Assembly: GCA_024231975.1 (NCBI GenBank)
Contig: JAAEQB010000062.1
Span: 1 to 64,000, forward strand
Direction of reading: 5' to 3'
DNA: 64,000 nucleotides
Source: Allobosea sp.
GTDB taxonomy: Bacteria > Pseudomonadota > Alphaproteobacteria > Rhizobiales > Beijerinckiaceae
Positions 23,710 to 32,229 of the stretch are shown piece after piece. Both the position numbers and the translations under genes were made by a program. Within the stretch, counting starts at the first letter, position 1, and every line of letters starts with the position of its first letter. Below the pieces are notes generated by a model. It saw only the letters and a list, made by a program, of their open reading frames with translations, was not told the origin of the DNA and searched no databases.

Positions 23710-24585
23710 TCAGGCGGCGTGCCCGGTCATCTCGCCCGCCGCGGTCACGGAGTCGAAGGCGGTGCCGATCACCGCTTCCGACGCTTCCAGCCCGGTGAAG
23801 AGCCGGAAGGCGTCTACCGCCTGGTGAATCGAGAGCTCGCGTCCGGTCATCACTGTTGCGCCGGCTTTCTGCGCCGCTTTCAGCAGCGGTGTCCAGAGCG
23901 GGTGATAGACCGCGTCCGCTACCCATTGCGAGGCCTGGATCGCGCCGGGCTCGATCGGGATGCCGCGGTCCGGCAGCATGCCGATCGGCGTGCCGTTGAC
24001 GATGCCGGCGGCGCCCTCGGCCGCCTCCTCGGCGCTGCTGGCGATCTCGACGCTGCATCGCGTACCGAGAAGCCTGGCCAGCACTTCGGCCCGGCTGCGA
24101 TCGACATCGCAGAGCCGCAGGCGGGTGACGCCGCAGCCGGCGAGCGCGAAGGCGATCGCCTTGCCGACGCCGCCGGCGCCGATGATCGCGACGGGCTTGT
24201 CGCCGTCCTGCCGGCCGAGCCGGCGATAGGCGGTGGCGAAGCCCGAGGCGTCGGTGTTGTGGCCGATCAGGCGGCCGTCGTCGACGACGATGGTATTGAC
24301 GGCGCCCATGGCGGCGGCCTGCTCGGAGAGGCCGTCGAGCAGCGGCACGACTGCTTCCTTGTAGGGGTAGGTGACGTTGATGCCGGAGAAGCCGAGCCGG
24401 CGGATGCCGTCGAGCATGGCGGCGAGGTCCTCGCGCCCGGCGCCGGCGACCTCGATCAGATGGTAATGCGCCTCGATTCCGGCTGCCCGCGCCGCGGCCT
24501 CCTGCGTCGTCGGCGTCGCCGAATGCGCGATCGGGAAGCCGATCAGCCCGAGCAGCACCCGCTTGCTCTTCCTGGCGATGACCAT
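23710..24585 (-). CDS. shikimate/quinate dehydrogenase-like protein
   Basis: A 291-residue AroE-family enzyme, which reduces or oxidises the 3-position of shikimate, quinate or relatives with NAD(P). Lys76 in NVTYPYKE and Asp112 in GHNTD are the catalytic pair. The coenzyme loop is GAGGVGKA followed by CDVDRSR, where an Asp after beta-2 suggests NAD. The substrate serines read HSATP: Ser22 is kept but the second Ser is Thr24, a change I associate with quinate-preferring members. Position in a LysR and LIV-transporter cluster also favours a catabolic role over aromatic biosynthesis. ATG 24585 is chosen; a longer start at 24633 has a poorly spaced ribosome binding site. Confidence 0.82.
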   Translation of the reverse strand: MVIARKSKRVLLGLIGFPIAHSATPTTQEAAARAAGIEAHYHLIEVAGAGREDLAAMLDGIRRLGFSGINVTYPYKEAVVPLLDGLSEQAAAMGAVNTIVVDDGRLIGHNTDASGFATAYRRLGRQDGDKPVAIIGAGGVGKAIAFALAGCGVTRLRLCDVDRSRAEVLARLLGTRCSVEIASSAEEAAEGAAGIVNGTPIGMLPDRGIPIEPGAIQASQWVADAVYHPLWTPLLKAAQKAGATVMTGRELSIHQAVDAFRLFTGLEASEAVIGTAFDSVTAAGEMTGHAA

Positions 24586-24702
24586 GGTCGGTATTCCATC
24601 CCCGTCACGGCCCGTCTCGGCGGGCTTGCGCATGAGCCTGCAGCTAAACCGATTTGCAGTCGTAACGCGATAACCAATTCGTCGCTGCAGCCTAACCTGA
24701 TG

Positions 24703-25617
24703 TTATCTTTCGGCGGCAAGCCGTGGCGAAACGACCGCGTTCATCTCCTCGCGCAGCAATCTCACGAAGGTCTCGGCATAGAGCGAGAGCGCCTTGTCGT
24801 TCTTCATCGCGACATAGGTCTGGAAGCGGGTCGGCTCCTCGATCGGGATCGTGGCGATGCCCTGCATCGAACCGTGGGCGACCGTGAACTGGTCGATGAT
24901 GGCGATGCCGAGCCCGGCCCGCACCAGCGAGCAGACCGTGGTGCCGAAGCGGGCCTTGATCGCCATCTCGTAATGCAGGCCCTGGCGCTGGAAGATCTCG
25001 CTCATGATCCGGCCATAGGGGTCGTTCGGATCGATGCCGATCAGCTGGTGCTGGACGATCTCGCGGGCTGAAATGCTGCTGTATCCGGCGAGCGGATGGT
25101 TCTGCGGGACGATACAGAGCAGCTCGCCCATCGCCAGCGGTACGAAATCCAGCCCGGGATGATCGAGCTTGTAGCTCATCGCCACGATCTCGCCCTTGCC
25201 GAGCAGCAGATAGTCGAGCGCCTCCTCGATCTTCAGGATGTTGATGTCGATGCGCAGGTCGGGATGCTTGCGCCTGAGGCGCTCGATCGCGCGCGGCACC
25301 ATGACATGGCAGATGCTCGGCACCGAGCCGAGCTTGAACTCGACATCGCCGCCGCGCTCGATCCGCGCCAGCATGGAGTGGAGGTCGTCGACCTTGCGGT
25401 AGACGCCGTTGATCTGCTCGAAGATGTCCTTGGCCTCGGGCGTCGGCACATAGCGGCCGTGCCGGCGCTCGAACAGCTTGAGCCGGAGTGAGCGCTCGGT
25501 GTGCTTCATCAGCCGGCTGATGCCCGGGGCGGAGACGTTGAGGAGTTTTGCCGCGCCGGCGATCGTGCCGGTGATCATGATCGCCCGGATCACCTCGATC
25601 TGGCGCAGGGTGAGCAT
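24703..25617 (-). CDS. LysR family transcriptional regulator
   Basis: A 304-residue LysR-type regulator. The helix-turn-helix is at residues 1-60 (TLRQIEVIRAIMITGTIAGA, LLNVSAPGISRLMKHTE) and the effector domain runs from about residue 90. The 'TGTIAGAAKLLNVSAPGISRL' style resembles the group that controls opine or amino acid catabolism. It is the first gene of the minus-strand run that continues with the shikimate-dehydrogenase-like gene and the second LIV transporter, with 117 bases to the next start. It is the likely regulator of that cluster. Divergence from the 25770 gene leaves 152 bases with no clear dyad. Confidence 0.87.
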   Translation of the reverse strand: MLTLRQIEVIRAIMITGTIAGAAKLLNVSAPGISRLMKHTERSLRLKLFERRHGRYVPTPEAKDIFEQINGVYRKVDDLHSMLARIERGGDVEFKLGSVPSICHVMVPRAIERLRRKHPDLRIDINILKIEEALDYLLLGKGEIVAMSYKLDHPGLDFVPLAMGELLCIVPQNHPLAGYSSISAREIVQHQLIGIDPNDPYGRIMSEIFQRQGLHYEMAIKARFGTTVCSLVRAGLGIAIIDQFTVAHGSMQGIATIPIEEPTRFQTYVAMKNDKALSLYAETFVRLLREEMNAVVSPRLAAER

Positions 25618-25769
25618 GGCTGATCGTTCCTCGCCTGCTTCTTGCCGCCAGCGGAGGCGACGGCAATCGGCCTGTCAAGACGCTATGCGTAGTCCGCTCG
25701 GGCTGATTGACTTTGCTGCGGTTTGATCGTCACCTGACCTAAGGTCGTCGATCGCTCCGGGGGGATGCC

Positions 25770-26225
25770 ATGGCAGACCAGGTTCACCCGGTGGCGCCGG
25801 ATCATCTGCCGGCGTTCATCACAAATCCAGGTGGCACGGATATCCTGATGGTGGTGGCGGCGATCATTCTGCTCGCTGCCGTGCTCGGCGTCGGCCTGCT
25901 CTTCCTGCGCCTGCACACTTTGCCTGAGCGCATCGCGCACAAGTCCCACAAGCTCCAGTTCGAGATCGTCGCCGTGCTCGGGCTGCTCGCTCTGTTCACG
26001 CACGTGCATCTCTTCTGGGTCATCGGCCTGCTGCTCGCTTTGATCGACGTCCCCGATTTCTCCGGCATGTTCAGCCGCATGGCGGGCTCGCTCGAGAAGA
26101 TTGCCGGCATCGCGCCGGGCCGCGGTGGCGAGGCGGCGTCCGATATCGAGCACGGCGTCGTCCCGCCGGACGACAAGCCGGCGCCTCCGCCAGTCGTGGC
26201 CGCCGTGCCGGCCGGGCAGCACTGA
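25770..26225 (+). CDS. small inner-membrane protein, YiaW/DUF3302-like
   Basis: A 151-residue protein with two hydrophobic segments, about residues 25-48 (ILMVVAAIILLAAVLGVGLL) and 65-92 (IVAVLGLLALFTHVHLFWVI). Between them lies LPERIAHKSHK, and the tail is Pro/Ala-rich. The layout P...A-K...LFTxH...W resembles E. coli YiaW (DUF3302), whose gene precedes yiaV, an HlyD-family gene. The next gene here is such an HlyD protein, starting 10 bases after this stop, which supports the match. The function of the pair is unknown; roles in envelope maintenance have been proposed for relatives. The match is by eye and moderate. Confidence 0.65.
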   Translation: MADQVHPVAPDHLPAFITNPGGTDILMVVAAIILLAAVLGVGLLFLRLHTLPERIAHKSHKLQFEIVAVLGLLALFTHVHLFWVIGLLLALIDVPDFSGMFSRMAGSLEKIAGIAPGRGGEAASDIEHGVVPPDDKPAPPPVVAAVPAGQH

Positions 26226-26235
26226 GGAGGACGCG

Positions 26236-27468
26236 ATGCTCGAGCTCCTCGTCTGCGCGCTCTTCACTATCGTCCCGGACTACCTCTACCGCCGTTACGG
26301 CCAGGGCAAGCGGCTGGGCAAGGAGATCACGCTCTACTCGGCCTGGTTCGAACTGCGCTGGGGCATCGTCACCTGCGTGATGCTGACGGTCGGCCTGATC
26401 ACGGTGATCTTCTACAATCACCCCTCGACGACATCGGCGACGGTGTTCTTCCGCAGCGTCCCGATCATTCCGGAGATCAACGGCCGGGTCGCACAGATCC
26501 ATGTCGGCGTCAGCGGCAAGGTCGCTCAGGGCGCGCCGATCTTCACCCTCGACAGCACCAGCCAGCAGGCGGCGGTCGAGACGACGCGGCGTAAGCTCGC
26601 CGAGGTTGATGCTGCTCTCGTGGTCGCAAAGGCCGACATCCTCACCTTCGACGGGAAGATCCAGGAGGCGAAGAGCGCGCTGCAGCAGGCGCTCGACGAA
26701 TTGCAGACCAAGCGCGAACTGAAGCGGCGCAACGACGACATCGTCGCGACTCGCGAGATCGAGAAGCTCGAGAACATCGTTGCGGGCCGCGAGGCCGCGG
26801 TCGCCTCCACCACGGCGTCGCAAGCGGCCGCTCAGACCAAGATCTCGACCTTGCTGCCGGCCGAGCGTGCCAGCGCCCAGGCAGCGCTGGCGCAGGCCGA
26901 GGTCGAGCTCGGCAAGACCGTGGTGCGGGCCGGCTTCAACGGCCATGTCGAGCAGTTCACGCTGCGCCCCGGCGACATCGTCAATCCGTTCATGCGCCCG
27001 GCTGGCGTGCTCATCCCGGAGGAGGCCGGCCGCGGGCGGCTTCAGGCCGGCTTCGGCCAGATCGAGGCGCAGGTAATGAAGGTCGGCATGGTCGCCGAGG
27101 TCACCTGCATCTCCAAGCCCTGGACGGTGATCCCGATGGTCGTGACCGGCGTGCAGGATTTCATCGCCGCCGGTCAGCTCCGCAGCGGCGACCAACTGAT
27201 CGATGCCCAGCAGGTGGTGCGTCCGGGAACGATTCTGACCTATATGGAGCCACTTTACCCGGGCGGGCTCGACGGCGTGACGCCGGGGTCGAGCTGCATC
27301 GCCAATGCCTACAGCAATAACCACGACATCATCGCGGCGAAGGAGACCGGCACGTTGCGGCGTATCGCCCTGCATGCGGTTGACGCGACCGGTGTGGTGC
27401 ACGCCATGCTCTTGCGCATCCAGGCCTTGGTTCTACCCATCCAGACGCTGGTGTTCAGCGGCCACTAG
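26236..27468 (+). CDS. HlyD/YiaV-family membrane fusion protein
   Basis: A 410-residue periplasmic adaptor anchored by one N-terminal helix (about residues 45-65). The first lipoyl half-motif is IPEINGRVAQIHVGVSGKV near residue 78. A coiled-coil hairpin of about 120 residues follows (KLAEVDAALVVAKADIL to AQAALAQAEVELGK). The second half-motif is TVVRAGFNGHVEQFTLRPGD. GAGGAGG precedes ATG 26236. No ABC or RND pump gene is nearby; only the small YiaW-like membrane protein is linked. This matches the YiaWV/AaeA-type two-component arrangement. Its final 14 bases overlap the 3' end of the minus-strand gene at 27455. Confidence 0.82.
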   Translation: MLELLVCALFTIVPDYLYRRYGQGKRLGKEITLYSAWFELRWGIVTCVMLTVGLITVIFYNHPSTTSATVFFRSVPIIPEINGRVAQIHVGVSGKVAQGAPIFTLDSTSQQAAVETTRRKLAEVDAALVVAKADILTFDGKIQEAKSALQQALDELQTKRELKRRNDDIVATREIEKLENIVAGREAAVASTTASQAAAQTKISTLLPAERASAQAALAQAEVELGKTVVRAGFNGHVEQFTLRPGDIVNPFMRPAGVLIPEEAGRGRLQAGFGQIEAQVMKVGMVAEVTCISKPWTVIPMVVTGVQDFIAAGQLRSGDQLIDAQQVVRPGTILTYMEPLYPGGLDGVTPGSSCIANAYSNNHDIIAAKETGTLRRIALHAVDATGVVHAMLLRIQALVLPIQTLVFSGH

Positions 27469-27739
27469 CGGCATCCGACCGCCTCCTTGGCTTGGGTCGG
27501 GGCTGCTCCTGCTGGCTGGCCATCGTACTCGTCGACCGGAACGCTTCGACGTTCGCTGCACCGCTGCGCATCGCTTCGCTCATGCGGCCGTCATGCATCA
27601 TGCCGTAATTCTCGAGCTGGGCATCGTGGACGCAGCCGTCCATCCGGTTGCAGGCCGCCGCCGGGCCCGTGGGCAGGCTTGAACACAAGGCGATGAGTGC
27701 CGACGCGGCGAGCGCGCCAACGGTGATCCGAGGGATCAT
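27455..27739 (-). CDS. small exported protein of unknown function
   Basis: A 94-residue protein whose start at ATG 27739 has GGAGA 6 bases upstream. Residues 1-28 form a signal peptide (MIPRITVGALAASALIALCS, then PTGPAAA). The mature part starts CNRMDGCVHDAQLENYG and contains two cysteines, a His/Met-rich stretch (GMMHDGRM) and a basic Pro/Arg tail. I recognise no family. The Cys at the cleavage site is not in a clear lipobox. It overlaps the HlyD gene tail to tail by 14 bases and lies 49 bases downstream of the aspartate decarboxylase start region's operon end (27789). Confidence 0.6.
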   Translation of the reverse strand: MIPRITVGALAASALIALCSSLPTGPAAACNRMDGCVHDAQLENYGMMHDGRMSEAMRSGAANVEAFRSTSTMASQQEQPRPKPRRRSDAASGR

Positions 27740-27788
27740 CGGCGTTCTCCGTGATACTTGGGCGAGGCCTGTGTGAGGCGCAACGGCC

Positions 27789-29384
27789 TCACTTCCGGCT
27801 CTTCTTCTTGTATTGGGCGTAGAACTGGTCGGCCATGCTGCGCAGGGCCCGGCCGATATTGGCGTATTCGTACTCGTTGAGATTGGCGAGCGAGGCGCGG
27901 CCGGCCGGCTGCTTCGTGCCGAAGCCGCGGCCGGGCAGCAGCACGATCCCGGTCTCGTCGGCGATGCGGAACAGGAAATCGCCGGCGGCCGAGCGCTCCA
28001 GCACCCATTTGGCGAAGTCGTCGCCATAGAGCTTGCGCGAGATGTCCTCGAGGTCGAGCAGGGTGTAGTAGTCGACGGCGTTGGGGTCGCTGTCCTGCTC
28101 GATGCCCAATTCGCGGTAGAGCGCCGCCTCGCGCCGGCGGATCAGCTTCTTCAGCTCGGCTTTGTAGCTGTCGTTCTCGTCCATCAGCGCGAACAGCGAG
28201 AACAGCACCATCTGGACCTGCTGCGGCGTCGAGAGGCCGGCGGTGTGGTTCAGCGCCACCGCCCGGCTGTCGGCGACGATGCGGTCGATGAAGCGCAGCG
28301 ACCTCACATCAGGCAGGAGCGAGCCGTAGCGGTGGTCGAGCCCCTTCTTGACCTTTTCGGGCAGGGCGTCGAGCGCGCCGTCGAAGACGTTCTGCTTGTG
28401 CGTGGCGATGACGCCGAGGCGCCAGCCGGTCGCTCCGAAATATTTCGAGAACGAGTAGACCAGCATGGTGTTCTGCGGGCAGGTCGCGAACAGCGAGCGG
28501 AACTCGTCGGCGAAGGTGCCGTAGACGTCGTCGGTCAGGATGAACAGGTCCGGCCGGTGCTCCCTGACGATCGCGGCGACGCGGTCGAGGCTGCGGTCGT
28601 CCATCTTGACCGAAGGCGGGTTGCTCGGATTGACGCAGAAGAAGATCTTGATCGCCGGGTCCTTGAGCTTGTCGAGCTCCTCGTCCGGGAACTGCCAGTC
28701 CTTGGCCGGGTCGGCGTTGATCGCGACTTCGACGAGCCCGTATTCGTCGAGCTCGGGGATCTCGATATAGGGCGTGAACACCGGCAGGCCGATCGCGACC
28801 TTGTCGCCGCGCTTCAGCAGGCCGTTCTGCTTCATCGTGTTGAAGATGTAGGCCATCGCCGCCGTGCCGCCCTCGACCGCGAACAGGTCGATGCTGCCGG
28901 CCGGCAGGAAGCCGCCGATCATCTCCTTGACGATGTATTGCTTGACGATCTCCTCGCTGATCATGAGCATCCGCGGCGGCACCGGATAATTGCTGCCGAG
29001 GATGCCTTCGACCATTTCGTGCAGGAAATCGGACGCCGAGAGGCCGAGCTGGTCGCGGACATAGCTCAGGGCCCGACCGAGGAAGACGACGCCCTGCTGG
29101 TCGCGGTGCTCGGCGGTGAAGCGCTCGAAGCGGCCCTCGATGCCCTCGATCTTCGGCAGCCCGCCGACGCCGTTCTGCATATAGGAATAGGAGAGTTCTG
29201 CCTCCGCCACGGCGAACAGGCCGAGCCGGAAGAAGGCGCGGCGGGGCAGGGTGGCCAGGAAGTTGGGATTGCCGCGGCCGGCATTGAGCATCAGGCGGTT
29301 CGCCTTGCCCGAAGCCAGCTTGATCAGCTCGTCCTTGAGCTCGAACGGGCTGAGCTTGGCGTATTTCGAGTAATCGGTGGCCAT
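27789..29384 (-). CDS. aspD: aspartate 4-decarboxylase (bifunctional aspartate aminotransferase / beta-decarboxylase)
   Basis: A 531-residue PLP enzyme of the fold-type I aminotransferase class, with the extra length (about 530 against 400) typical of L-aspartate beta-decarboxylase. Key residues: PLP Lys314 in SFSKYFGATGWRLG, Asp286 in LTDDVYG and Asn252 in NPSNPP. The N-terminal NAGRGNPNFLATLPRRAFF block is specific to this enzyme. It converts aspartate to alanine and CO2 in the cytoplasm. The gene lies 17 bases downstream of the aspartate:alanine antiporter gene in the same operon. Exchange plus decarboxylation consumes a proton and generates a proton motive force, as described for Tetragenococcus. 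Confidence 0.93.
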   Translation of the reverse strand: MATDYSKYAKLSPFELKDELIKLASGKANRLMLNAGRGNPNFLATLPRRAFFRLGLFAVAEAELSYSYMQNGVGGLPKIEGIEGRFERFTAEHRDQQGVVFLGRALSYVRDQLGLSASDFLHEMVEGILGSNYPVPPRMLMISEEIVKQYIVKEMIGGFLPAGSIDLFAVEGGTAAMAYIFNTMKQNGLLKRGDKVAIGLPVFTPYIEIPELDEYGLVEVAINADPAKDWQFPDEELDKLKDPAIKIFFCVNPSNPPSVKMDDRSLDRVAAIVREHRPDLFILTDDVYGTFADEFRSLFATCPQNTMLVYSFSKYFGATGWRLGVIATHKQNVFDGALDALPEKVKKGLDHRYGSLLPDVRSLRFIDRIVADSRAVALNHTAGLSTPQQVQMVLFSLFALMDENDSYKAELKKLIRRREAALYRELGIEQDSDPNAVDYYTLLDLEDISRKLYGDDFAKWVLERSAAGDFLFRIADETGIVLLPGRGFGTKQPAGRASLANLNEYEYANIGRALRSMADQFYAQYKKKSRK

Positions 29385-29401
29385 GGCAAACTCCGATCGG
29401 T

Positions 29402-31087
29402 TCAGGCGAAGGCGACGACGAGCGGTCCGAGCAGGGTCAGGAAGACGTTGGCGAGGGCGTAGGTGATGGCGAAGGGCGTGGTCGGGATCGAGTTGCCGGC
29501 CTTGTCGAGGATCTCGCCGAAAGCCGGGTTGGCGCTGCGCGAGCCCGAGAGTGCGCCGGCGAAGACGGCGGTGTTGTCGTAGCGCAGCACATAGCGGCCG
29601 AAGACCATGGTGATCAGCAGCGGCAGCAGGGTCACCACGACGCCGATCAGGAAGATCGACAGGCCCCTGTCGGCGATCGTGCTGACCGCCTGAAGGCCGG
29701 ATTGCAGGCCGACCACCGCGACGAAACCGGCGAGGCCGAGGTCGCGCAGCAGTGTCGAGGCGGCGGTCGGCATGTTGCCGAGCGTCATGTTGCGGCTGCG
29801 ATACCAGCCGAAGGCCAGGCCCGAGAGCAGGGCGCCGCCGCCGCTGCCCAAGGTCAGCGGAATGTCGCCGAACCGGACCACGACGAGGCCGATCAGCAGG
29901 CCGACGACCAGGCCAAAGCCGTGGAAGACGAAATCGGTCTTGTCGCTCGGGATGATCACGCTGCCGACCTGCCGCGCCACGCGCTGTACGTCCTCGGTCG
30001 TGCCGTAGAGCGTGGCGACGTCGCCCGGCTCGATCACGGTCCCGCCTTCAAGCGGCAGCGCGGTGCCGGCCCGCTTGACTGCGACCACGTAGACGCCGTG
30101 GCGCAGCTCCGCCGCGGTCGAGGCGCGGATCTCGTCGACGGTACGCTTGACGAAGTCGGCGGCGGTGATTGCGACGTCGCGGGTGACGACGACGACATCC
30201 ATGCCTTCCGAGGATTCGAGTTCCGGGCCGAGCTGCTGCGACAGGCCGACCACGCCGGAGCGGCGTCCGACCAGGAGGATGATGTCGCCGGCCTGGAGCT
30301 TGAGCGACGGCTCCGTGCCGATCAGCGCGCCGCCGCGCTTGATGCGCTCGATGCTGATCGGCTGGGCGCTGGCACCCTCGATCTCGGCGACGCTGCGGCC
30401 GGCCGCGGCGTCGATGCGATAGATGCGCCCGACCAGATCGGGTGTCGCCGCATACTCGCCGACGCCGTAGCTGCGCGCTCCGGCGAGCAGCTCCGCCTCT
30501 GCCTTGATCGCGTCGTCGCGGATGCTCCGGCGCATGAACCAGGGGAGGATGTTGACGCAGACGATGATCGCGCCGAACGAGCCGAAAATGTAGGTGACGG
30601 CATAGCCGATCGCGACATTGGCCTGCAGGCGCTGGGTCTCGTCGGCGGCGAGGCCGAGCTTGCCGATCGCGGCGCCGGCCGTGCCGATGATCGCCGACTG
30701 GGTCAGCCCGCCCGCCGCGATCCCGGCCGCGAGGCCCTTGTCGAGGCCGAACATGCGCGCCAGCACGACGACGGTGATGAGGCCGCTGACCGCCAGGACC
30801 GTCGCCATCGCGATCTCGCGCAGCGACTGACGCCCGAGCGAGCGGAAGAATTGCGGGCCGCTCTCATAGCCGACGGCATAGATGAACAGCGCGAAGAGGA
30901 CGGACTTGATGCCGTTGTCGATGGAAACGCCGACCTGGCTGATGATCACCGCGGCCAGCAGCGAGCCGGCGACCCCACCGAGCTGGAACTTGCCGAACTG
31001 GAATTTGCCGACCCAGTAGCCGATGGCCAGCGACAGGAAGAGGGCAATCTCGGGCGATTGGGCGAATAAGGCGTGCAGCCAGGACAT
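29402..31087 (-). CDS. aspT: aspartate:alanine antiporter AspT
   Basis: A 561-residue membrane protein of the AAE family. It has an N-terminal block of about five helices, a central cytoplasmic region at about residues 200-375 with two RCK_C/TrkA-C-like repeats (each with a LxxGDxxxL motif: LKLQAGDIILLVG and VIEPGDVATLYG), and a C-terminal helix block. GYxxGPQFF and SGSRSANPAFGEI are family signatures. ATG 31087 is chosen over an upstream in-frame start because GGGGA lies 8 bases before it. It exchanges aspartate in for alanine out, feeding the decarboxylase encoded next. The 212-base gap upstream (31088-31299) is unusually AT-rich around 31130-31190 and probably holds the promoter. Confidence 0.93.
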   Translation of the reverse strand: MSWLHALFAQSPEIALFLSLAIGYWVGKFQFGKFQLGGVAGSLLAAVIISQVGVSIDNGIKSVLFALFIYAVGYESGPQFFRSLGRQSLREIAMATVLAVSGLITVVVLARMFGLDKGLAAGIAAGGLTQSAIIGTAGAAIGKLGLAADETQRLQANVAIGYAVTYIFGSFGAIIVCVNILPWFMRRSIRDDAIKAEAELLAGARSYGVGEYAATPDLVGRIYRIDAAAGRSVAEIEGASAQPISIERIKRGGALIGTEPSLKLQAGDIILLVGRRSGVVGLSQQLGPELESSEGMDVVVVTRDVAITAADFVKRTVDEIRASTAAELRHGVYVVAVKRAGTALPLEGGTVIEPGDVATLYGTTEDVQRVARQVGSVIIPSDKTDFVFHGFGLVVGLLIGLVVVRFGDIPLTLGSGGGALLSGLAFGWYRSRNMTLGNMPTAASTLLRDLGLAGFVAVVGLQSGLQAVSTIADRGLSIFLIGVVVTLLPLLITMVFGRYVLRYDNTAVFAGALSGSRSANPAFGEILDKAGNSIPTTPFAITYALANVFLTLLGPLVVAFA

Positions 31088-31299
31088 GTGCGATTCCCCG
31101 ACATCGAAGTCTTCGGAAACCAACTCGTCTGCTTGCTGTTATTGACTTAAATGATAATCGTTCTGATGAGTTCAAATATATTAAGCAACCAATGCGCGCG
31201 ATGTCCAGCACGTTCATCCGCCGGCTGAGCAGGCGCATCGAGTCAGGGCGGCGACCGCGCCCTCCGATATATCTCGCGGCTCGAAAAATACGTGTCGGC

Positions 31300-31986
31300 T
31301 CAGAGCACGTCGCGCACGCGCACCAGTGTCGAATCCATGTGCTTGCCGATGATGGCCGCCAGCGCCTCGCCGTCGCGCTTCAGCAACGCCTCGATCATCT
31401 CCTCATGCTCGGCCACGGCGCCGGCCCATTTCTCCGGGCCCTCATTGCCGACGAAGCGCAGGCGCTTGATCCTGGCCTGGAGCGTGCCGTGCATCTCGAC
31501 CAGCACGTCATTGCCGGAGCCGGCGACGATGGCGCTGTGGATCGCCTGGTTGAGCTTGAAATAGTCGAGCCGGTTGCGCGCCTGGTAGAGCTCCATCATC
31601 TCGTCATGCAGCGCCTTGATCGCGGCGACCGCCTCGTCGCTCGCCTGCGCGCAGGTCATCCGGCCGCCGAGCTGTTCTAGCGTCTTCAGCACCTCCAGGA
31701 TCTGCAGCAGGTCCTGCGCCGAGAACTTGCGCACGATCGCGCCCTTGGCCGGCTGGATCTCGACCAGCCCCTCGCTCGCCAGCGTCTTGATCGCCTCGCG
31801 TAGGGGGGTGCGCGAGACGCCGAGCTGCGCCCCGACGGCGCCTTCGTTGATGCGCTGGCCGGGCGTCAGCCGGCCTTCGATGATCATGTCGCGCAGCCGT
31901 TCCAGCACCTCCTCATGGAGAGTGCGGCGCGTGATGCGCGGATAGAGGTCCTGCGCCTCGCTCGACATGCCGGCCTCGTTCGTCAT
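31300..31986 (-). CDS. GntR family (FCD/FadR subgroup) transcriptional regulator
   Basis: A 228-residue regulator. The winged helix at residues 20-85 reads LHEEVLERLRDMIIEGRLTP, then VGAQLGVSRTPLREAIKTLA. The FCD effector domain follows, with metal/ligand His residues in HDEMMELY, HSAIV and EHEEMI. ATG 31986 has AAAGGAG 7 bases upstream. It is divergent from the PdxA-like gene at 32230; the 243-base gap carries a perfect 7-4-7 dyad at 32140-32157. It probably represses the 32230-38001 gene run until a hydroxy- or sugar-acid inducer binds. It could also act on aspT, whose gene lies downstream on its own strand. Confidence 0.9.
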   Translation of the reverse strand: MTNEAGMSSEAQDLYPRITRRTLHEEVLERLRDMIIEGRLTPGQRINEGAVGAQLGVSRTPLREAIKTLASEGLVEIQPAKGAIVRKFSAQDLLQILEVLKTLEQLGGRMTCAQASDEAVAAIKALHDEMMELYQARNRLDYFKLNQAIHSAIVAGSGNDVLVEMHGTLQARIKRLRFVGNEGPEKWAGAVAEHEEMIEALLKRDGEALAAIIGKHMDSTLVRVRDVL

Positions 31987-32139
31987 CGCGGCTCTCCTTT
32001 GTCTTTCTGTACGGCATGGCGCTTTCGCGCTGTCAACGCGAGCAGCCCGGCTCTGACGGCGACCTCCCGACCGGAGGCAACCTCGCCTGTGGACAGGCGA
32101 AGCCGTCGCCGGATTCGCGGTAGAGTAGTGCGATCTGGT

Positions 32140-32157
32140 TATGCTGCATACAGCATA
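32140..32157. promoter_or_regulatory. GntR-type operator, perfect 7-4-7 dyad
   Basis: TATGCTG (32140-32146), spacer CATA, CAGCATA (32151-32157) form a perfect inverted repeat. The shape matches the short A/T-ended dyads (such as TATAC-type half sites) recognised by FadR-subgroup GntR proteins. It lies 72 bases upstream of the PdxA-like start and 153 from the gntR start, where it could block the pdxA promoter. The rest of the divergent gap has GC-rich sequence and no second copy that I can see. Confidence 0.65.
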
Positions 32158-32229
32158 CTTGCTTTGGTCGTCTGCACCATGATAGGCGAAAGCCAAGCAG
32201 CCGGTTGAAGCCGGCCTCGGGAGGACGAG

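Noticed and set aside
31145..31165. Fur-box-like AATGATAATCGTT upstream of aspT
   Set aside because: Only about half of a Fur box matches, there is no second half-site, and no iron-related gene is nearby.
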